A program made the translations under genes and the position numbers. Positions 51,426-61,110 of a DNA stretch of 64,000 bases are shown piece by piece. The stretch is from Halopseudomonas pelagia CL-AP6. GTDB lineage: Bacteria; Pseudomonadota; Gammaproteobacteria; Pseudomonadales; Pseudomonadaceae. Under the pieces are notes generated by a model. It was not told the origin of the DNA and did not search any database. It saw nothing but the letters and a program-made list of their open reading frames with translations. The stretch covers positions 17,499-81,498 of the forward strand of contig NZ_AROI01000013.1 in the NCBI RefSeq assembly GCF_000410875.1, read 5' to 3'. The first letter of the stretch is position 1; each line of letters opens with the position of its first letter.

Positions 51426-52778
51426 TCAGTCCCGCGTTGCCAGTTGAATACCTTCCCAGGCGACGCTGGCCAAGTGGTCGATCTGATCCGGGGTGATTAC
51501 GTAGGGCGGCATGAAATACACCACGCTGCCCAACGGGCGCAGCAGGGCTTCGTTTTTCAGCGCGTGTTCGTAAACACGGATGCCGCGCCGCTCTTGCCAG
51601 GGGTAAGGCGTGCGATTGGCTTTGTCTTGAATCATCTCGATGGCCAGAACCATGCCGGTCTGACGTACTTCGGCAACGTGCGGGTGATCGACAAAATGCG
51701 CGGTAGCTTTGGCCATATGCGCTGCCAGCACCTGGTTGGCTGCGATTACATCGTTCTGTTCGAACAGGTCCAGCGTTGCCAGTGCGGCGGCGCAGGCCAG
51801 CGGGTTGCCGGTGTAGCTATGTGAATGCAGAAAGGCGCGCATGCTTTCATAGTCATCGTAGAACGCGTCATAGACCTTGTCGGTGGTCAGGCATACCGAC
51901 ATTGGCAGGTAACCACCGGTCAATGCCTTGGACAGGCAGAGAAAGTCCGGGCTGATGTCGGCCTGCTCGCAGGCAAACAGGCTGCCGGTACGACCAAAAC
52001 CGACGGCGATTTCGTCATGGATCAGATGCACGCCATAGCGGTTGCAGGCTTCGCGCAGGAGTTTAAGGTAAACCGGGTGGTACATGCGCATGCCCGCTGC
52101 ACATTGAATCAGTGGCTCGACAATCACCGCAGCGACTTCATGGTGATGCTGCTCCAGCGCGCGCTCCATATGCTCGAACATGGCGCGGCTGTGCTCTTCC
52201 CAGGTGGCGCCAGCTTCGCGCTCGGAGCAGTCTGGCGAAGGCACGGTGATCACGCTCATCAGCAGCGGTTCGTAGGTTTCCTTGTACAGCGCTACATCGC
52301 CCACAGCCAGTGCGGCTAGTGTTTCGCCGTGATAGCTGTTGGACAGAGTAATGAAGCGCTTTTTCTCCGGCTTGCCGGTATTGAGCCAGTAATGAAAGCT
52401 CATCTTTAGCGCCACTTCGATGCACGAAGAGCCATTGTCAGCGTAAAAACAACGGGTCAACGGCGCTGGGGTAATATTCACCAGCCGCTCTGAAAGCTCA
52501 ATCACCGGTTGGTGGCTGAACCCGGCCAGGATCACATGCTCCAGGCTGTCGAGCTGATCCTTGATGCGTTGATTGATGTAGGGATTGGCATGTCCAAAGA
52601 TGTTGACCCACCAGGAACTTACCGCGTCCAGGTAGCGATTGCCTTCAAAGTCATGCAGCCAAACACCTTCACCGCGCTGGATCGGTATGACCGGCATATG
52701 CTCGTGATCTTTCATCTGGGTGCAGGGATGCCAAAGCACTGACAGGTCACGCTGCATCCATTGATTGTTCAAGCCCAT
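51426..52778 (-). CDS. bioA: Adenosylmethionine-8-amino-7-oxononanoate aminotransferase
   Basis: Biotin-pathway transaminase using SAM as amino donor. The 450-residue class III aminotransferase has GEGVWLHDFEGNRYLDAVSSW (near residues 36-56), the PLP-phosphate region DNGSSCIEVALK (about 110-121), HLIHDEIAVGFGRTG (about 242-256), and the PLP lysine in CLSKALTGGYLP (about 278-289). The upstream rsmE partner overlaps the transcript; the other biotin genes are not in the window. Confidence 0.96.
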   Translation of the reverse strand: MGLNNQWMQRDLSVLWHPCTQMKDHEHMPVIPIQRGEGVWLHDFEGNRYLDAVSSWWVNIFGHANPYINQRIKDQLDSLEHVILAGFSHQPVIELSERLVNITPAPLTRCFYADNGSSCIEVALKMSFHYWLNTGKPEKKRFITLSNSYHGETLAALAVGDVALYKETYEPLLMSVITVPSPDCSEREAGATWEEHSRAMFEHMERALEQHHHEVAAVIVEPLIQCAAGMRMYHPVYLKLLREACNRYGVHLIHDEIAVGFGRTGSLFACEQADISPDFLCLSKALTGGYLPMSVCLTTDKVYDAFYDDYESMRAFLHSHSYTGNPLACAAALATLDLFEQNDVIAANQVLAAHMAKATAHFVDHPHVAEVRQTGMVLAIEMIQDKANRTPYPWQERRGIRVYEHALKNEALLRPLGSVVYFMPPYVITPDQIDHLASVAWEGIQLATRD

Positions 52779-52830
52779 ATTCGCCTCGCCGTGATCGGAA
52801 TGATCCGGCGATTGTACCTCAGCGGTCGAT

Positions 52831-52853
52831 GCTCTGCAGGGATCGCCTGCAGG
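52831..52853 (-). terminator. Stem-loop after vfr, possible terminator
   Basis: A 10-pair stem GCTCTGCAGG / CCTGCAGGGC (one G-T pair) with a GATCG loop sits a few bases past the vfr stop; no U-tract follows on the minus strand, so efficiency is uncertain. Confidence 0.35.
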
Positions 52854-52857
52854 GCTT

Positions 52858-53502
52858 TCAGCGCGTGCCGAACACCACCATGGTTTTACCCTTGACGTCG
52901 ATCAGGCCCTGCTCTTCCAGGCTCTTGAGCACGCGGCCGACCATTTCGCGGGAGCAGCCGACAATCCGGCCAATCTCCTGGCGCGTGACCTTAATCTGCA
53001 TGCCGTCAGGGTGGGTCATGGCATCAGGTTGCTTGCACAGATCCAGCAGGGTGCGCGCGACGCGCCCCGTGACGTCAAGAAACGCCAAATCGCCGACCTT
53101 ACGGGTAGTGTTGCGCAGCCGCTCAGCCATCTGCCGGCCTACGGCGTAGAGCAGATCGGGCTCGGTGTGGCTGAGCTCGCGGAACTTGTTGTAGCTGACT
53201 TCCGCCACTTCGCACTCGCTCTTGGCGCGTACCCAGGCACTGCGATCCTGCTGCGGCTTGACCTCGTCGAACAAGCCCATTTCGCCGAAGAAATCACCTT
53301 GGTTTAAATAGGCGATAATCATTTCTCGGCCTTGCTCATCCTCGATCAGGATGGTGACCGAGCCTTTGACAATATAGAACAGACTGTCGGAATGGTCCCC
53401 TGCATGGATGATGGTACTGCGGGCGTTGAAGCTGCGAAGGTGGCAGTGGGCAAGATAGGAATCTAGATTTTTTATTTTGGGCGTCAGTGCGATTGAAACC
53501 AT
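52858..53502 (-). CDS. vfr: cAMP-activated global regulator Vfr (CRP homologue)
   Basis: Vfr is the Pseudomonas CRP protein controlling virulence and motility genes. ATG 53502 gives 214 residues, the length of Vfr. It has the cyclic-nucleotide barrel (about residues 15-115) with the cAMP pocket [20 protein letters not shown] (residues 74-93) and a C-terminal winged helix with [19 protein letters not shown] (about 172-190). Divergent from the OsmC-family gene; no obvious TGTGA-N6-TCACA is seen in the 166-base gap. Confidence 0.95.
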   Translation of the reverse strand: MVSIALTPKIKNLDSYLAHCHLRSFNARSTIIHAGDHSDSLFYIVKGSVTILIEDEQGREMIIAYLNQGDFFGEMGLFDEVKPQQDRSAWVRAKSECEVAEVSYNKFRELSHTEPDLLYAVGRQMAERLRNTTRKVGDLAFLDVTGRVARTLLDLCKQPDAMTHPDGMQIKVTRQEIGRIVGCSREMVGRVLKSLEEQGLIDVKGKTMVVFGTR

Positions 53503-53668
53503 GTATGTGTCCTGTCGAGCAAACCGTGGGTGCCGGAGCACCCCTGTAAGCCTCGTGGCTGAGACCAAAGCGGATTATGTCCAGTTTTTCCGCCGATGAC
53601 CAGTGTGACGCTACGCCGCAGAGCTTGTGATATTCTGCGCGCATTCAGACTATCAGCCGGAGAGCTAG

Positions 53669-54091
53669 ATGAAAGCACAGATCAAGTGGGTGGACGGCGC
53701 CATGTTTGTAGGCGAGTCCGGGAGTGGTCATACACTGGTGATGGATGGCCCGCCCGAAGCAGGCGGCCGAAATATGGGTGTGCGTCCGATGGAAACGCTG
53801 CTGATCGGGCTGGGCGGCTGTGCCAGTTATGATGTGGTTAGTATCCTGAAAAAAGCGCGTCAGGATATTCGCGACGTGCATACCCAGTTGGAGGCCGAGC
53901 GCGCCGATACCGAACCCAAGGTGTTTACCCGAATCCATTTGCACTTTGTTGTCAGTGGTAAAAATCTGAAGGAATCCCAGGTCAAACGCGCAGTGGAGTT
54001 ATCCGCCGAAAAATATTGCTCTGCGTCCATCATGCTGGGTCGGGCAGGCGTGAAAATGACGCATGCCTACGAGATTGTAGAAGTCGAATAA
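53669..54091 (+). CDS. OsmC-family protein
   Basis: OsmC-fold proteins often reduce organic hydroperoxides, though many have other or unknown roles. The 140-residue protein has the characteristic GLGGCASYDVV (Cys52) and SAEKYCSASIML (Cys116), the paired cysteines of peroxide-reducing members, within an alpha/beta core. SD GGAGAG precedes the ATG. It is divergent from vfr and converges on coq7. Confidence 0.88.
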   Translation: MKAQIKWVDGAMFVGESGSGHTLVMDGPPEAGGRNMGVRPMETLLIGLGGCASYDVVSILKKARQDIRDVHTQLEAERADTEPKVFTRIHLHFVVSGKNLKESQVKRAVELSAEKYCSASIMLGRAGVKMTHAYEIVEVE

Positions 54092-54132
54092 CAGCGTGGC
54101 CGGGGCGGCCTTCCTGGCAGCCCCATCCATGT

Positions 54133-54780
54133 TCAGATCTTGTAGGTAGCCTTGGTCATAAAGCCCGACAGCAGCGTCATGGCTGCTTTCACCGGCTCAG
54201 GGAAAACCATCCCGCCAGCTTCCAGTGCCTGGCTGCCGTGTTCTATTTCGTCTTCGCGCATCTGCTCCAAAATGGCTCGGGACTTGATGTCTTCCTCCGG
54301 TAATTGGGTCAGATGGTCATCCAGATGTCGCTCGACCAGCTGCTCTGTGGCCGCGACGAAACCCAGGCTGACGCGATCACTGATCATGCCCGCCACTGCC
54401 CCCATCCCGAATGACAAGCCATAGAACAGTGGATTGAGCACGCTCGGTTGGCTGCCCAGCTCGCGCAAACGTTGCTCGCACCAGGCTAGATGATCGATCT
54501 CTTCCGCTGCCGCGTGTTCCATCTTGGCACGCACGTCGGGTAACTTGGCGGTCAGTGCTTGCCCTTGGTATAGGGCCTGCGCACAGACCTCGCCGGTATG
54601 ATTGATGCGCATGAGGCCGGCTATGTGCTGGCGCTCCACTGTGTCCAGCGGCACGTTGGGCATATGCTGTGCCGGCGAGGGACGGCCGGCTTGGGCTGCA
54701 CCAGGAACCAGAGTGCGCAACGATTGATCTGCCTGAGTCAGTAAGCGATCCAGAAAACTGTATTGGCGGGGTGAACTCAT
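54133..54780 (-). CDS. coq7: Demethoxyubiquinone hydroxylase Coq7
   Basis: Di-iron hydroxylase of ubiquinone synthesis. ATG 54780 (AGGAG 8 bases upstream; ATG 54783 is also possible) gives 215 residues. The four-helix bundle carries the iron-ligand motifs [12 protein letters not shown] (about residues 59-70), [13 protein letters not shown] (about 91-103) and MREDEIEHG (about 181-189). The speD gene that lies between the osmC gene and coq7 in P. aeruginosa (from memory) is absent. Confidence 0.95.
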   Translation of the reverse strand: MSSPRQYSFLDRLLTQADQSLRTLVPGAAQAGRPSPAQHMPNVPLDTVERQHIAGLMRINHTGEVCAQALYQGQALTAKLPDVRAKMEHAAAEEIDHLAWCEQRLRELGSQPSVLNPLFYGLSFGMGAVAGMISDRVSLGFVAATEQLVERHLDDHLTQLPEEDIKSRAILEQMREDEIEHGSQALEAGGMVFPEPVKAAMTLLSGFMTKATYKI

Positions 54781-54856
54781 CATAAATGCTCCTGTATCTG
54801 GCGGCAGTATAGCGGCTGCGCCGGGCTGACTCTTGCTCTGGGTCAAGTGCTGGTGG

Positions 54857-55195
54857 TCAGCCTGGAGGCCAGCTCATCTGGCGCTGCCCTAGTACGTGCA
54901 AGTGGATATGGTAGACCGTCTGCCCACCCATGGGATTACAATTGAACACCGTGCGAAAGCCCTCTTCACAACCGAGTTCCTTGGCCAGCCGTTGGCCGGT
55001 AAACACCATATGCCCAACCAGGGCGCGATCATCTTCGGTCAGATCACCGAGCGTCGCTATGTGCTGCTTCGGAATGACCAGAAAGTGCACCGGTGCATGT
55101 GGGTTGATATCGTGGAAGGCTAGGACCTGTTCGTCCTCGTAAACTTTCTTCGCCGGGATCTTCCCCTCAACGATCTTGCAGAACAGACAGTCCAC
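54857..55195 (-). CDS. HIT-family nucleotide-binding protein
   Basis: HinT-type purine nucleoside phosphoramidase. The 112-residue protein has the histidine triad HIHLHVLG (about residues 96-103) after an alpha/beta core that starts [10 protein letters not shown]. Stands between coq7 and the divergent AAA+ gene. Confidence 0.93.
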   Translation of the reverse strand: MDCLFCKIVEGKIPAKKVYEDEQVLAFHDINPHAPVHFLVIPKQHIATLGDLTEDDRALVGHMVFTGQRLAKELGCEEGFRTVFNCNPMGGQTVYHIHLHVLGQRQMSWPPG

Positions 55196-55287
55196 AGGCT
55201 ACTCCTTCACTGATCTTTAAAGTGCTTCCAGTGTAACCATCTACGACTAGAATGGCACCATGACCAGAACGGCAGAAGGATTTCGCG

Positions 55288-56766
55288 GTGAAAAACGACA
55301 TACATGACCTCAACCTATTGCTCGATAGCAAAGTAAAGCTGATCGTGATCGAGTCCTGGGAGGAGCGGCGGGTGCTTGAGACCATGGCCGCTCTGGCGAT
55401 CAAGCGTGCGCAAACCTGGTATACCTGGAACCAGCTTGATGGCCTGCGCCGTTTGGGTTTTGGGGCTGAGGTTGACGCTGCAGAAGAGACAACTGACCCG
55501 GAAAAAGCGTTATTGCAGATCCGCCGCAGCAACGAGCAGGCTATTTATGTCCTGTGTGATTTGCACCCGTTTCTCGAGTCGGCCCGCTTGGTGCGTCTGC
55601 TCAAAACGCTGGCCATGGAGCCTGGCGAATCACCCACTCTGGTACTGGTTAGTCATGAGCTGGCTTTGCCGCCAGAGTTAAGTCGTTTGGCTGCGCGGCT
55701 AAGTCTGAGCATGCCCTCGGATGAGCAACTTGCAGCGATAATTCGGGAAGAAGCCGCTTATTGGGCAGAGCAGAATCAGGGGCGCCGGGTACGTACCGAC
55801 AATCGCACCCTTGAACAGGTGGTGCGGAATTTGCGCGGGACAACTCACGCGGAAGCACGCCGCCTGGCGCGCAATCTGATTGCCGATGATGGTGCTATCA
55901 CCCAGGAAGATCTGCCCGCGCTGAACAAAGCCAAATTCGGTTTGCTGGATATGCAGGGGGTGTTGAGCTACGAGCAGGATACGGCGCATTTTGCCGATGT
56001 GGGTGGCTTGCAGCACTTCAAGCGTTGGCTGGCTGATCGGCAATCAGCGTTTCTGGCTGCCGGGCAGGCCAAGGATACGCCCAAAGGTGTCCTGCTAGTG
56101 GGTGTGCAGGGCGCTGGCAAAAGCCTCGCGGCAAAGGCGGTCGCCGGGGTGTGGGGGTTGCCGCTGCTGCGTCTGGATTTTGCGGCGTTGTACAACAAGT
56201 ACATTGGCGAGACCGAGAAAAATCTGCGCGAGGCGCTGAGTATGGCCGACGCGATGGAACCCTGCGTGTTGTGGATCGATGAGATCGAGAAGGGGTTGGC
56301 ACCGGATGGTGCTGATCAAGGTGTCTCGCGGCGTCTGCTTGGATCTCTATTGACCTGGATGGCCGAGCGCAGGACGCGGGTTTTTTTGGTGGCTACCTCC
56401 AATGATGTGAGTCAGCTACCGCCCGAGCTGATTCGCAAAGGCAGGCTCGATGAGATGTTTTTCGTAGATCTGCCGAGCGCTGCCGTCAGGGCGGATATTT
56501 TCCGCATTCATCTGAGTCGGCGGGAGCTGCAGGTGGCGTTGTTCAACCTGACCCAACTGGCGCAGGCCAGTGAAGGATTCTCTGGTGCCGAGATCGAACA
56601 GGCGGTTGTCTCTGCGGTATACGCCGCCGCTGCCCGGCAGCAGGAGACCAGCGATGCTCATGTGCTCGAAGCGCTGGCTCAGACCTCACCGTTATCGGTG
56701 GTGATGGCCGAGCGTTTGGAAGCGCTGCGTGACTGGGCGAAGGCGCGAGCGGTGATGGCCGACTAG
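55288..56766 (+). CDS. AAA+ ATPase (Ycf46-like)
   Basis: The 492-residue protein starts with GTG behind AGAAGGA. The C-terminal half is a classic AAA domain: Walker A GVQGAGKSLAAK (about 271-282), Walker B CVLWIDEIEKGL (about 330-341), sensor 1 VFLVATSND (about 369-377), and an arginine-finger-like IRKGRLDEMF (about 386-395). The N-terminal 220 residues form a degenerate P-loop-like domain of unknown role. It is usually linked with membrane or protein quality control, but its client is unknown. Converges on hemJ. Confidence 0.88.
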   Translation: MKNDIHDLNLLLDSKVKLIVIESWEERRVLETMAALAIKRAQTWYTWNQLDGLRRLGFGAEVDAAEETTDPEKALLQIRRSNEQAIYVLCDLHPFLESARLVRLLKTLAMEPGESPTLVLVSHELALPPELSRLAARLSLSMPSDEQLAAIIREEAAYWAEQNQGRRVRTDNRTLEQVVRNLRGTTHAEARRLARNLIADDGAITQEDLPALNKAKFGLLDMQGVLSYEQDTAHFADVGGLQHFKRWLADRQSAFLAAGQAKDTPKGVLLVGVQGAGKSLAAKAVAGVWGLPLLRLDFAALYNKYIGETEKNLREALSMADAMEPCVLWIDEIEKGLAPDGADQGVSRRLLGSLLTWMAERRTRVFLVATSNDVSQLPPELIRKGRLDEMFFVDLPSAAVRADIFRIHLSRRELQVALFNLTQLAQASEGFSGAEIEQAVVSAVYAAAARQQETSDAHVLEALAQTSPLSVVMAERLEALRDWAKARAVMAD

Positions 56767-56768
56767 CC

Positions 56769-57215
56769 TCAGAAAGGCTTGACCACTACCAGTATCACCG
56801 CACCGAGCAAAACCAGCACAGGCGCTTCGTTGAACCAGCGATAGAACACATGTGAGCGCGCGTTGGCATCTGCAGCAAAGCGCTTCACCAGTCTGCCACA
56901 GGCGAAATGGTAAACGACCAGCGCGGCAACCAGGGTCAGCTTGGCGTGCAGCCAGCCTTGGGAAAGCCACGCGGGTTGCAACCACAGCATCCAGAACCCC
57001 AGCGCGAGGGTAACGACCATCGAAGGTGTCATGATGCCGCGGTAGAGTTTACGTTCCATTATCTTGAATCGTTCTTGGCTGGTACTGTCTTCACTCTGGG
57101 CGTGGTAGACAAACAGCCGGGGCAGGTAGAACAGCGCCGCAAACCAGGTGACCACGGCAATGATGTGAAAGGCTTTGATCCACAGGTACACAAAAAGCTC
57201 CTTGATAACGGCCAC
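56769..57215 (-). CDS. hemJ: Protoporphyrinogen oxidase HemJ
   Basis: Membrane protein that oxidises protoporphyrinogen IX in the last part of heme synthesis. The 148-residue protein has four helices and the conserved [24 protein letters not shown] (residues 15-38, with the essential His) followed by [14 protein letters not shown] (about 53-66). It lies 2 bases beyond the AAA+ gene and is divergent from argC. Confidence 0.93.
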   Translation of the reverse strand: MAVIKELFVYLWIKAFHIIAVVTWFAALFYLPRLFVYHAQSEDSTSQERFKIMERKLYRGIMTPSMVVTLALGFWMLWLQPAWLSQGWLHAKLTLVAALVVYHFACGRLVKRFAADANARSHVFYRWFNEAPVLVLLGAVILVVVKPF

Positions 57216-57310
57216 TGCGCCCAGGGTGGGCAGTCAGTGCTGGTATTTTACGTCAGCCCTTTTATCATAGAGAGCCACTAAATATGTACAAAACGATTCG
57301 GGAAGCAAAG

Positions 57311-58345
57311 ATGATCAAGATTGGCATTGTAGGCGGAACCGGGTACACCGGTGTCGAGTTGCTCAGGTTGCTGGCGCAGCATCCCCAGGCCCATGTCGAG
57401 GTCATTACTTCGCGCTCCGAAGAGGGGCTGCGCGTTGTGGATATGTATCCCAATCTGCGTGGGCACTATGACAACCTGACATTCAGTGTGCCGGATGCCA
57501 AAACGCTGGGCGCCTGTGATGTAGTGTTTTTCGCCACCCCGCACGGTGTTGCTCACGCGTTGGCGGGCGAGCTGCTGTCGAGCAACACGCGGATCATTGA
57601 CCTGTCCGCTGATTTCCGTCTCAAGGATGCCGAGGAGTGGGCTCGCTGGTATGGTCAGCCCCATGGTGCGCCACAGTTGCTCGGCGAAGCCGTTTACGGT
57701 CTGCCTGAGGTCAATCGCGAGGCCATCCGTAACGCGCGTCTGATTGCTGTGCCCGGTTGTTATCCCACCGCCGCGCAACTGGGTTTAATCCCCTTGCTTG
57801 AGGCCGGTTTGGCCGATCCGGCGCGGATTATCGCTGACTGCAAATCAGGCGTTAGTGGGGCAGGGCGCGGCACCAATCTGGGTTCACTGTTTTGCGAGTC
57901 GACCGAGAGCATGAAGGCCTACGCCGTTGCAGGCCACCGTCATCTGCCGGAAATTAGTCAGGGGCTGCGGGAAGCGGCGGGTGGGCCGGTTGGCCTCACT
58001 TTTGTCCCACACTTGACTCCTATGATCCGCGGCATACATGCCACTCTGTATACAAGCGTGGCCGACCATTCGGTTGATTTGCAGGCGCTATTTGAACAGC
58101 GTTACGCCGAAGAGCCTTTCGTTGATGTCATGCCGGCTGGCAGCCATCCGGAAACCCGCAGTGTGCGAGGAGCCAACGTCTGCCGTATTGCCGTACACCG
58201 CCCGCAGGGGGGCGAACTGGTTGTCGTGCTGGCAGTGATCGATAATCTGGTTAAGGGTGCTTCCGGGCAGGCTGTGCAAAACATGAATATTGCGCTTGGG
58301 CTCGAAGAAACTCTCGGGTTGTCCCACCCAGCGCTCATGCCCTGA
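57311..58345 (+). CDS. argC: N-acetyl-gamma-glutamyl-phosphate reductase
   Basis: Third step of arginine synthesis. ATG 57311 gives 344 residues, the family norm; the in-frame extension upstream (from 57284) is not conserved. Rossmann [17 protein letters not shown] (residues 5-21), active-site Cys150 in VPGCYPTA, and the C-terminal [15 protein letters not shown] (about 318-332) are intact. Overlaps the next gene by one base. Confidence 0.97.
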   Translation: MIKIGIVGGTGYTGVELLRLLAQHPQAHVEVITSRSEEGLRVVDMYPNLRGHYDNLTFSVPDAKTLGACDVVFFATPHGVAHALAGELLSSNTRIIDLSADFRLKDAEEWARWYGQPHGAPQLLGEAVYGLPEVNREAIRNARLIAVPGCYPTAAQLGLIPLLEAGLADPARIIADCKSGVSGAGRGTNLGSLFCESTESMKAYAVAGHRHLPEISQGLREAAGGPVGLTFVPHLTPMIRGIHATLYTSVADHSVDLQALFEQRYAEEPFVDVMPAGSHPETRSVRGANVCRIAVHRPQGGELVVVLAVIDNLVKGASGQAVQNMNIALGLEETLGLSHPALMP

Positions 58346-59109
58346 TGTTCAAGCCCAAGCGTCGTACTCTGCTCAGCGACCACAGGGTAGTCTTTATCCC
58401 GCGCACATCGAGGCTGGTTCAGGTCCTCAAGATAGGCCTGATCGTCACTCTGCTGCTGGCGTCACCGCTGAGCGCCTGGTTTGGCTGGGAATTCGCTTTG
58501 CGTTCCCAGCAGGGGGTGTCGCAAGAGCGAGATCATTTGCTGGTCCGGCAGATAGAGCTGGTGACCGAGTTGGACGCGTTGCGCAAAAGTTATCAGCAGT
58601 TGGAGGTCGATCTTCTGGTTGCGCGTGAGGCGGTGACCGAGGGGCGCGACATAGTCCAGGAGCTGGAGCAGCAGTTGTTCCGCGTGCAACAGGATCTGGC
58701 CCAGTATCAAGGTGCGCTGTCGCCCAATGCGATGGCGCCTGGCTTGCGAATTCAGGCTTTTGAGCTGCACGCCACAGACCAGCCGAATACTTTCCGTTAT
58801 AAAGTCATGGTCACTCGGGTGGGCGAGGACAGCGATTCAGTTCAGGCACGGTTAGAACTCAATATTCATGGCTTGCAGGACGGGAGCGCCGCGGTCTTGT
58901 CGTTAGATGACCTGGTCAGTGACTTTGCCCCGGATGCAATGGACTTGAATTTCCGCTACTTCCAAGTAGTGCCGGCCAATGGCCGGGGCACTGAACTGGT
59001 ATTGCCGGACAGTTTCGTGCCGGAGCGGGTTACGCTCAAGGCTGTGCAGGACGGTAAAGTACTGGTTGAACAATCATTTGACTGGATAGTGACAGGAGCA
59101 AGACCCTGA
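58345..59109 (+). CDS. DUF6776-like membrane-anchored coiled-coil protein
   Basis: The 254-residue protein has one N-terminal membrane helix (about residues 28-47), a coiled coil (about 53-125, Leu/Glu/Gln rich) and a C-terminal beta-rich domain (130-252). It resembles the DUF6776 family found in this place in Pseudomonas. Its stop overlaps the bactofilin start (ATG 59109), so the pair is co-translated; a membrane anchor for the bactofilin is a reasonable inference, with no evidence beyond linkage. Confidence 0.75.
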   Translation: MFKPKRRTLLSDHRVVFIPRTSRLVQVLKIGLIVTLLLASPLSAWFGWEFALRSQQGVSQERDHLLVRQIELVTELDALRKSYQQLEVDLLVAREAVTEGRDIVQELEQQLFRVQQDLAQYQGALSPNAMAPGLRIQAFELHATDQPNTFRYKVMVTRVGEDSDSVQARLELNIHGLQDGSAAVLSLDDLVSDFAPDAMDLNFRYFQVVPANGRGTELVLPDSFVPERVTLKAVQDGKVLVEQSFDWIVTGARP

Positions 59110-59531
59110 TGTTTGGAGCAGACAGAAATAAGAAGTTGGATATTGGCCGGTTCGGTGGCAAAACCACCATCATCGCCCAGGACGCTGAATTCAAGGGCGA
59201 CCTCTTTTTCAGCGGCGCATTGCAGGTTGATGGTCGGGTCATCGGCAATGTGGAGGCCACCGGCGGGCTGGTTCGTATCAGTGAGCATGGCTTTGTCGAG
59301 GGCATCATCCGTGCGCCCAGCGTGCTGATAAATGGCGAGGTAACGGGCGATGTGCATGCCTCCGAACATTTGGAGTTGGATGCCAAGGCGCGTATCAGTG
59401 GCGACCTGTACTATCGTTTCATGGAAATGGTTATGGGCGCCCAGATCAGTGGAAATCTTCATTATCTGGATGCCGCTCTGCCGGTGACGCCTGCTTTGCA
59501 AGTAGATGAACGCAACGGCTCGGAAGAATAG
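59109..59531 (+). CDS. Bactofilin (polymer-forming cytoskeletal protein)
   Basis: Bactofilins assemble into non-nucleotide filaments that localise cell-wall or shape factors. The 140-residue protein has the DUF583 right-handed beta-helix (about residues 15-115), made of repeats such as GDLFFSGALQVDGRVIGNV and GEVTGDVHASEHLEL. The termini are short and charged. It is coupled to the DUF6776-like gene and lies 70 bases before erpA. Confidence 0.92.
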   Translation: MFGADRNKKLDIGRFGGKTTIIAQDAEFKGDLFFSGALQVDGRVIGNVEATGGLVRISEHGFVEGIIRAPSVLINGEVTGDVHASEHLELDAKARISGDLYYRFMEMVMGAQISGNLHYLDAALPVTPALQVDERNGSEE

Positions 59532-59601
59532 TTGACCAAAAGAGTCGGGAACCTGGATAATAGGCTGCTAGTGTGCTTGAGCACCTATTGCTGGAGGATG
59601 T

Positions 59602-59955
59602 ATGTCTACTGCTGAAGTTTTTACCCCCACACCCCTGTTGTTCACTGATAATGCCGTGTCCAAGGTGCGTGCGTTGATTGATGAAGAGGGTAACGAGCGT
59701 TTGAGTTTGCGGGTTTTCGTTACGGGTGGCGGCTGTTCCGGCTTTCAGTACGGTTTTACCTTTGATGATGAGCTAGCGGAAGACGATACCATCGTCGAGC
59801 GCGAAGGCGTCAAGCTGGTCGTTGACCCAATGAGTTTTCAGTACCTTGCTGGGTCCGAGGTCGACTACCTGGAAGGTCTGGAAGGTTCACGCTTTGTCAT
59901 CAATAATCCCAACGCAGCAACAACCTGCGGCTGCGGATCATCTTTCTCCGTCTGA
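59602..59955 (+). CDS. erpA: Iron-sulfur cluster insertion protein ErpA
   Basis: A-type carrier delivering Fe-S clusters, essential for isoprenoid enzymes in E. coli. The 117-residue protein has the three cluster cysteines: GGGCSGF (Cys45) and CGCG (Cys109, Cys111). TGGAGG lies just before the ATG. Converges on anmK. Confidence 0.96.
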   Translation: MSTAEVFTPTPLLFTDNAVSKVRALIDEEGNERLSLRVFVTGGGCSGFQYGFTFDDELAEDDTIVEREGVKLVVDPMSFQYLAGSEVDYLEGLEGSRFVINNPNAATTCGCGSSFSV

Positions 59956-60006
59956 CCCCCCCCTTCGCGGCGCTGGTCGTATGCCCGTGTCGGGCTCGAT
60001 AGAGTG

Positions 60007-61110
60007 TCAGGCTGGATAGATTGCGCCAAGAATACGCGCCCCTGCCGCACCGGTCACTGCGGGCAAATTCCCCGTTTGACGTTGGTCACAGCGCCAGGCT
60101 AGCCAGGCAAACGCCATGGCCTCCATCCAGTCCGGGTCAACGCCGAGCGCGGATGTTGTCAACACCTGGGTATTTGGCAACTGGTGCGCAATACGCTCAA
60201 TCAACAAGCTGTTTCGCGCGCCACCGCCGCACAGGTACAGCGCCTGGCTGTCATCGGCGTAATGCTTTGCCGCCTGGCCAATGGAGTGCGCACTTAGCTC
60301 CACCAGGGTAGCCTGTACATCCTCAGGAGCTGCGTCACTGGCTTGAGCTTCCAGCATCAGGTGCAGCCAGTGCGGATTAAAGTATTCGCGCCCGGTACTC
60401 TTTGGCCCCGTGCGTTGAAAGTAGTCGTCACCCAGCATAGAGTCCAGTAAGCCCGGTAATACCTGCCCGCTACGCGCCCAGTCACCCGCGTGATCGTAGG
60501 GTTTGCCCTGGTGCTGGTGTATCCAGTAATCGAGCAGCACGTTGCCGGGGCCGCTGTCGAAGCCGGTTGCAGGCTGGCCGGGGCGCATGATAGTCAGGTT
60601 GGCAAAACCGCCAACGTTGACCAGCGTCCGGGTGTTATCGGGATCGCGTAGTAGCCAGTCGTGAAAGGCGGGCACCAGCGGGGCGCCCTCACCGCCAGCA
60701 GCGATGTCGCGGCTACGGAAATCGCTTATTACACAGATGCCAGTCAGTTCGGCCAGGAGTGCCGGGGCGCCAATCTGTAAGCTGAAGCCAAATTCAGGGT
60801 GATGGCGAACGGTCTGGCCGTGACTACCTACGGTAGCGATCTGCCCCGGGGTGAGCTGGAGTTCATCCAGTAAGTGTTTAACCCCTTTGGCTGCCAGCCG
60901 AGCCCAGGCTTGGCCAGCGATGCCCGCGCGATAAATCTCGTTAACATCGGGGCGGCACAGTGCTAGAAGGTCGTCACGTAGTGACTCGGAAAAGGGCATG
61001 CAGCAGGCGCCTAGTAGGCGCACATGGTGCGGGGGGAGGATTTCAGTGACAGCAATGTCGATACCATCCAGGCTGGTGCCTGACATGATACCGACATGGA
61101 GGTTGGACAC
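60007..61110 (-). CDS. anmK: Anhydro-N-acetylmuramic acid kinase
   Basis: Phosphorylates 1,6-anhydro-MurNAc in cell-wall recycling. The GTG start (61110) follows the upstream stop without a gap. The 367-residue protein has the ASKHA P-loop GIMSGTSLDGID (about residues 7-18), SHGQTVRH (about 94-101), a second phosphate motif NVGGFANLT (about 165-173), and the Asp in GFDSGPGNVLLD (about 183-194). The family length is normal. Confidence 0.96.
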   Translation of the reverse strand: MSNLHVGIMSGTSLDGIDIAVTEILPPHHVRLLGACCMPFSESLRDDLLALCRPDVNEIYRAGIAGQAWARLAAKGVKHLLDELQLTPGQIATVGSHGQTVRHHPEFGFSLQIGAPALLAELTGICVISDFRSRDIAAGGEGAPLVPAFHDWLLRDPDNTRTLVNVGGFANLTIMRPGQPATGFDSGPGNVLLDYWIHQHQGKPYDHAGDWARSGQVLPGLLDSMLGDDYFQRTGPKSTGREYFNPHWLHLMLEAQASDAAPEDVQATLVELSAHSIGQAAKHYADDSQALYLCGGGARNSLLIERIAHQLPNTQVLTTSALGVDPDWMEAMAFAWLAWRCDQRQTGNLPAVTGAAGARILGAIYPA

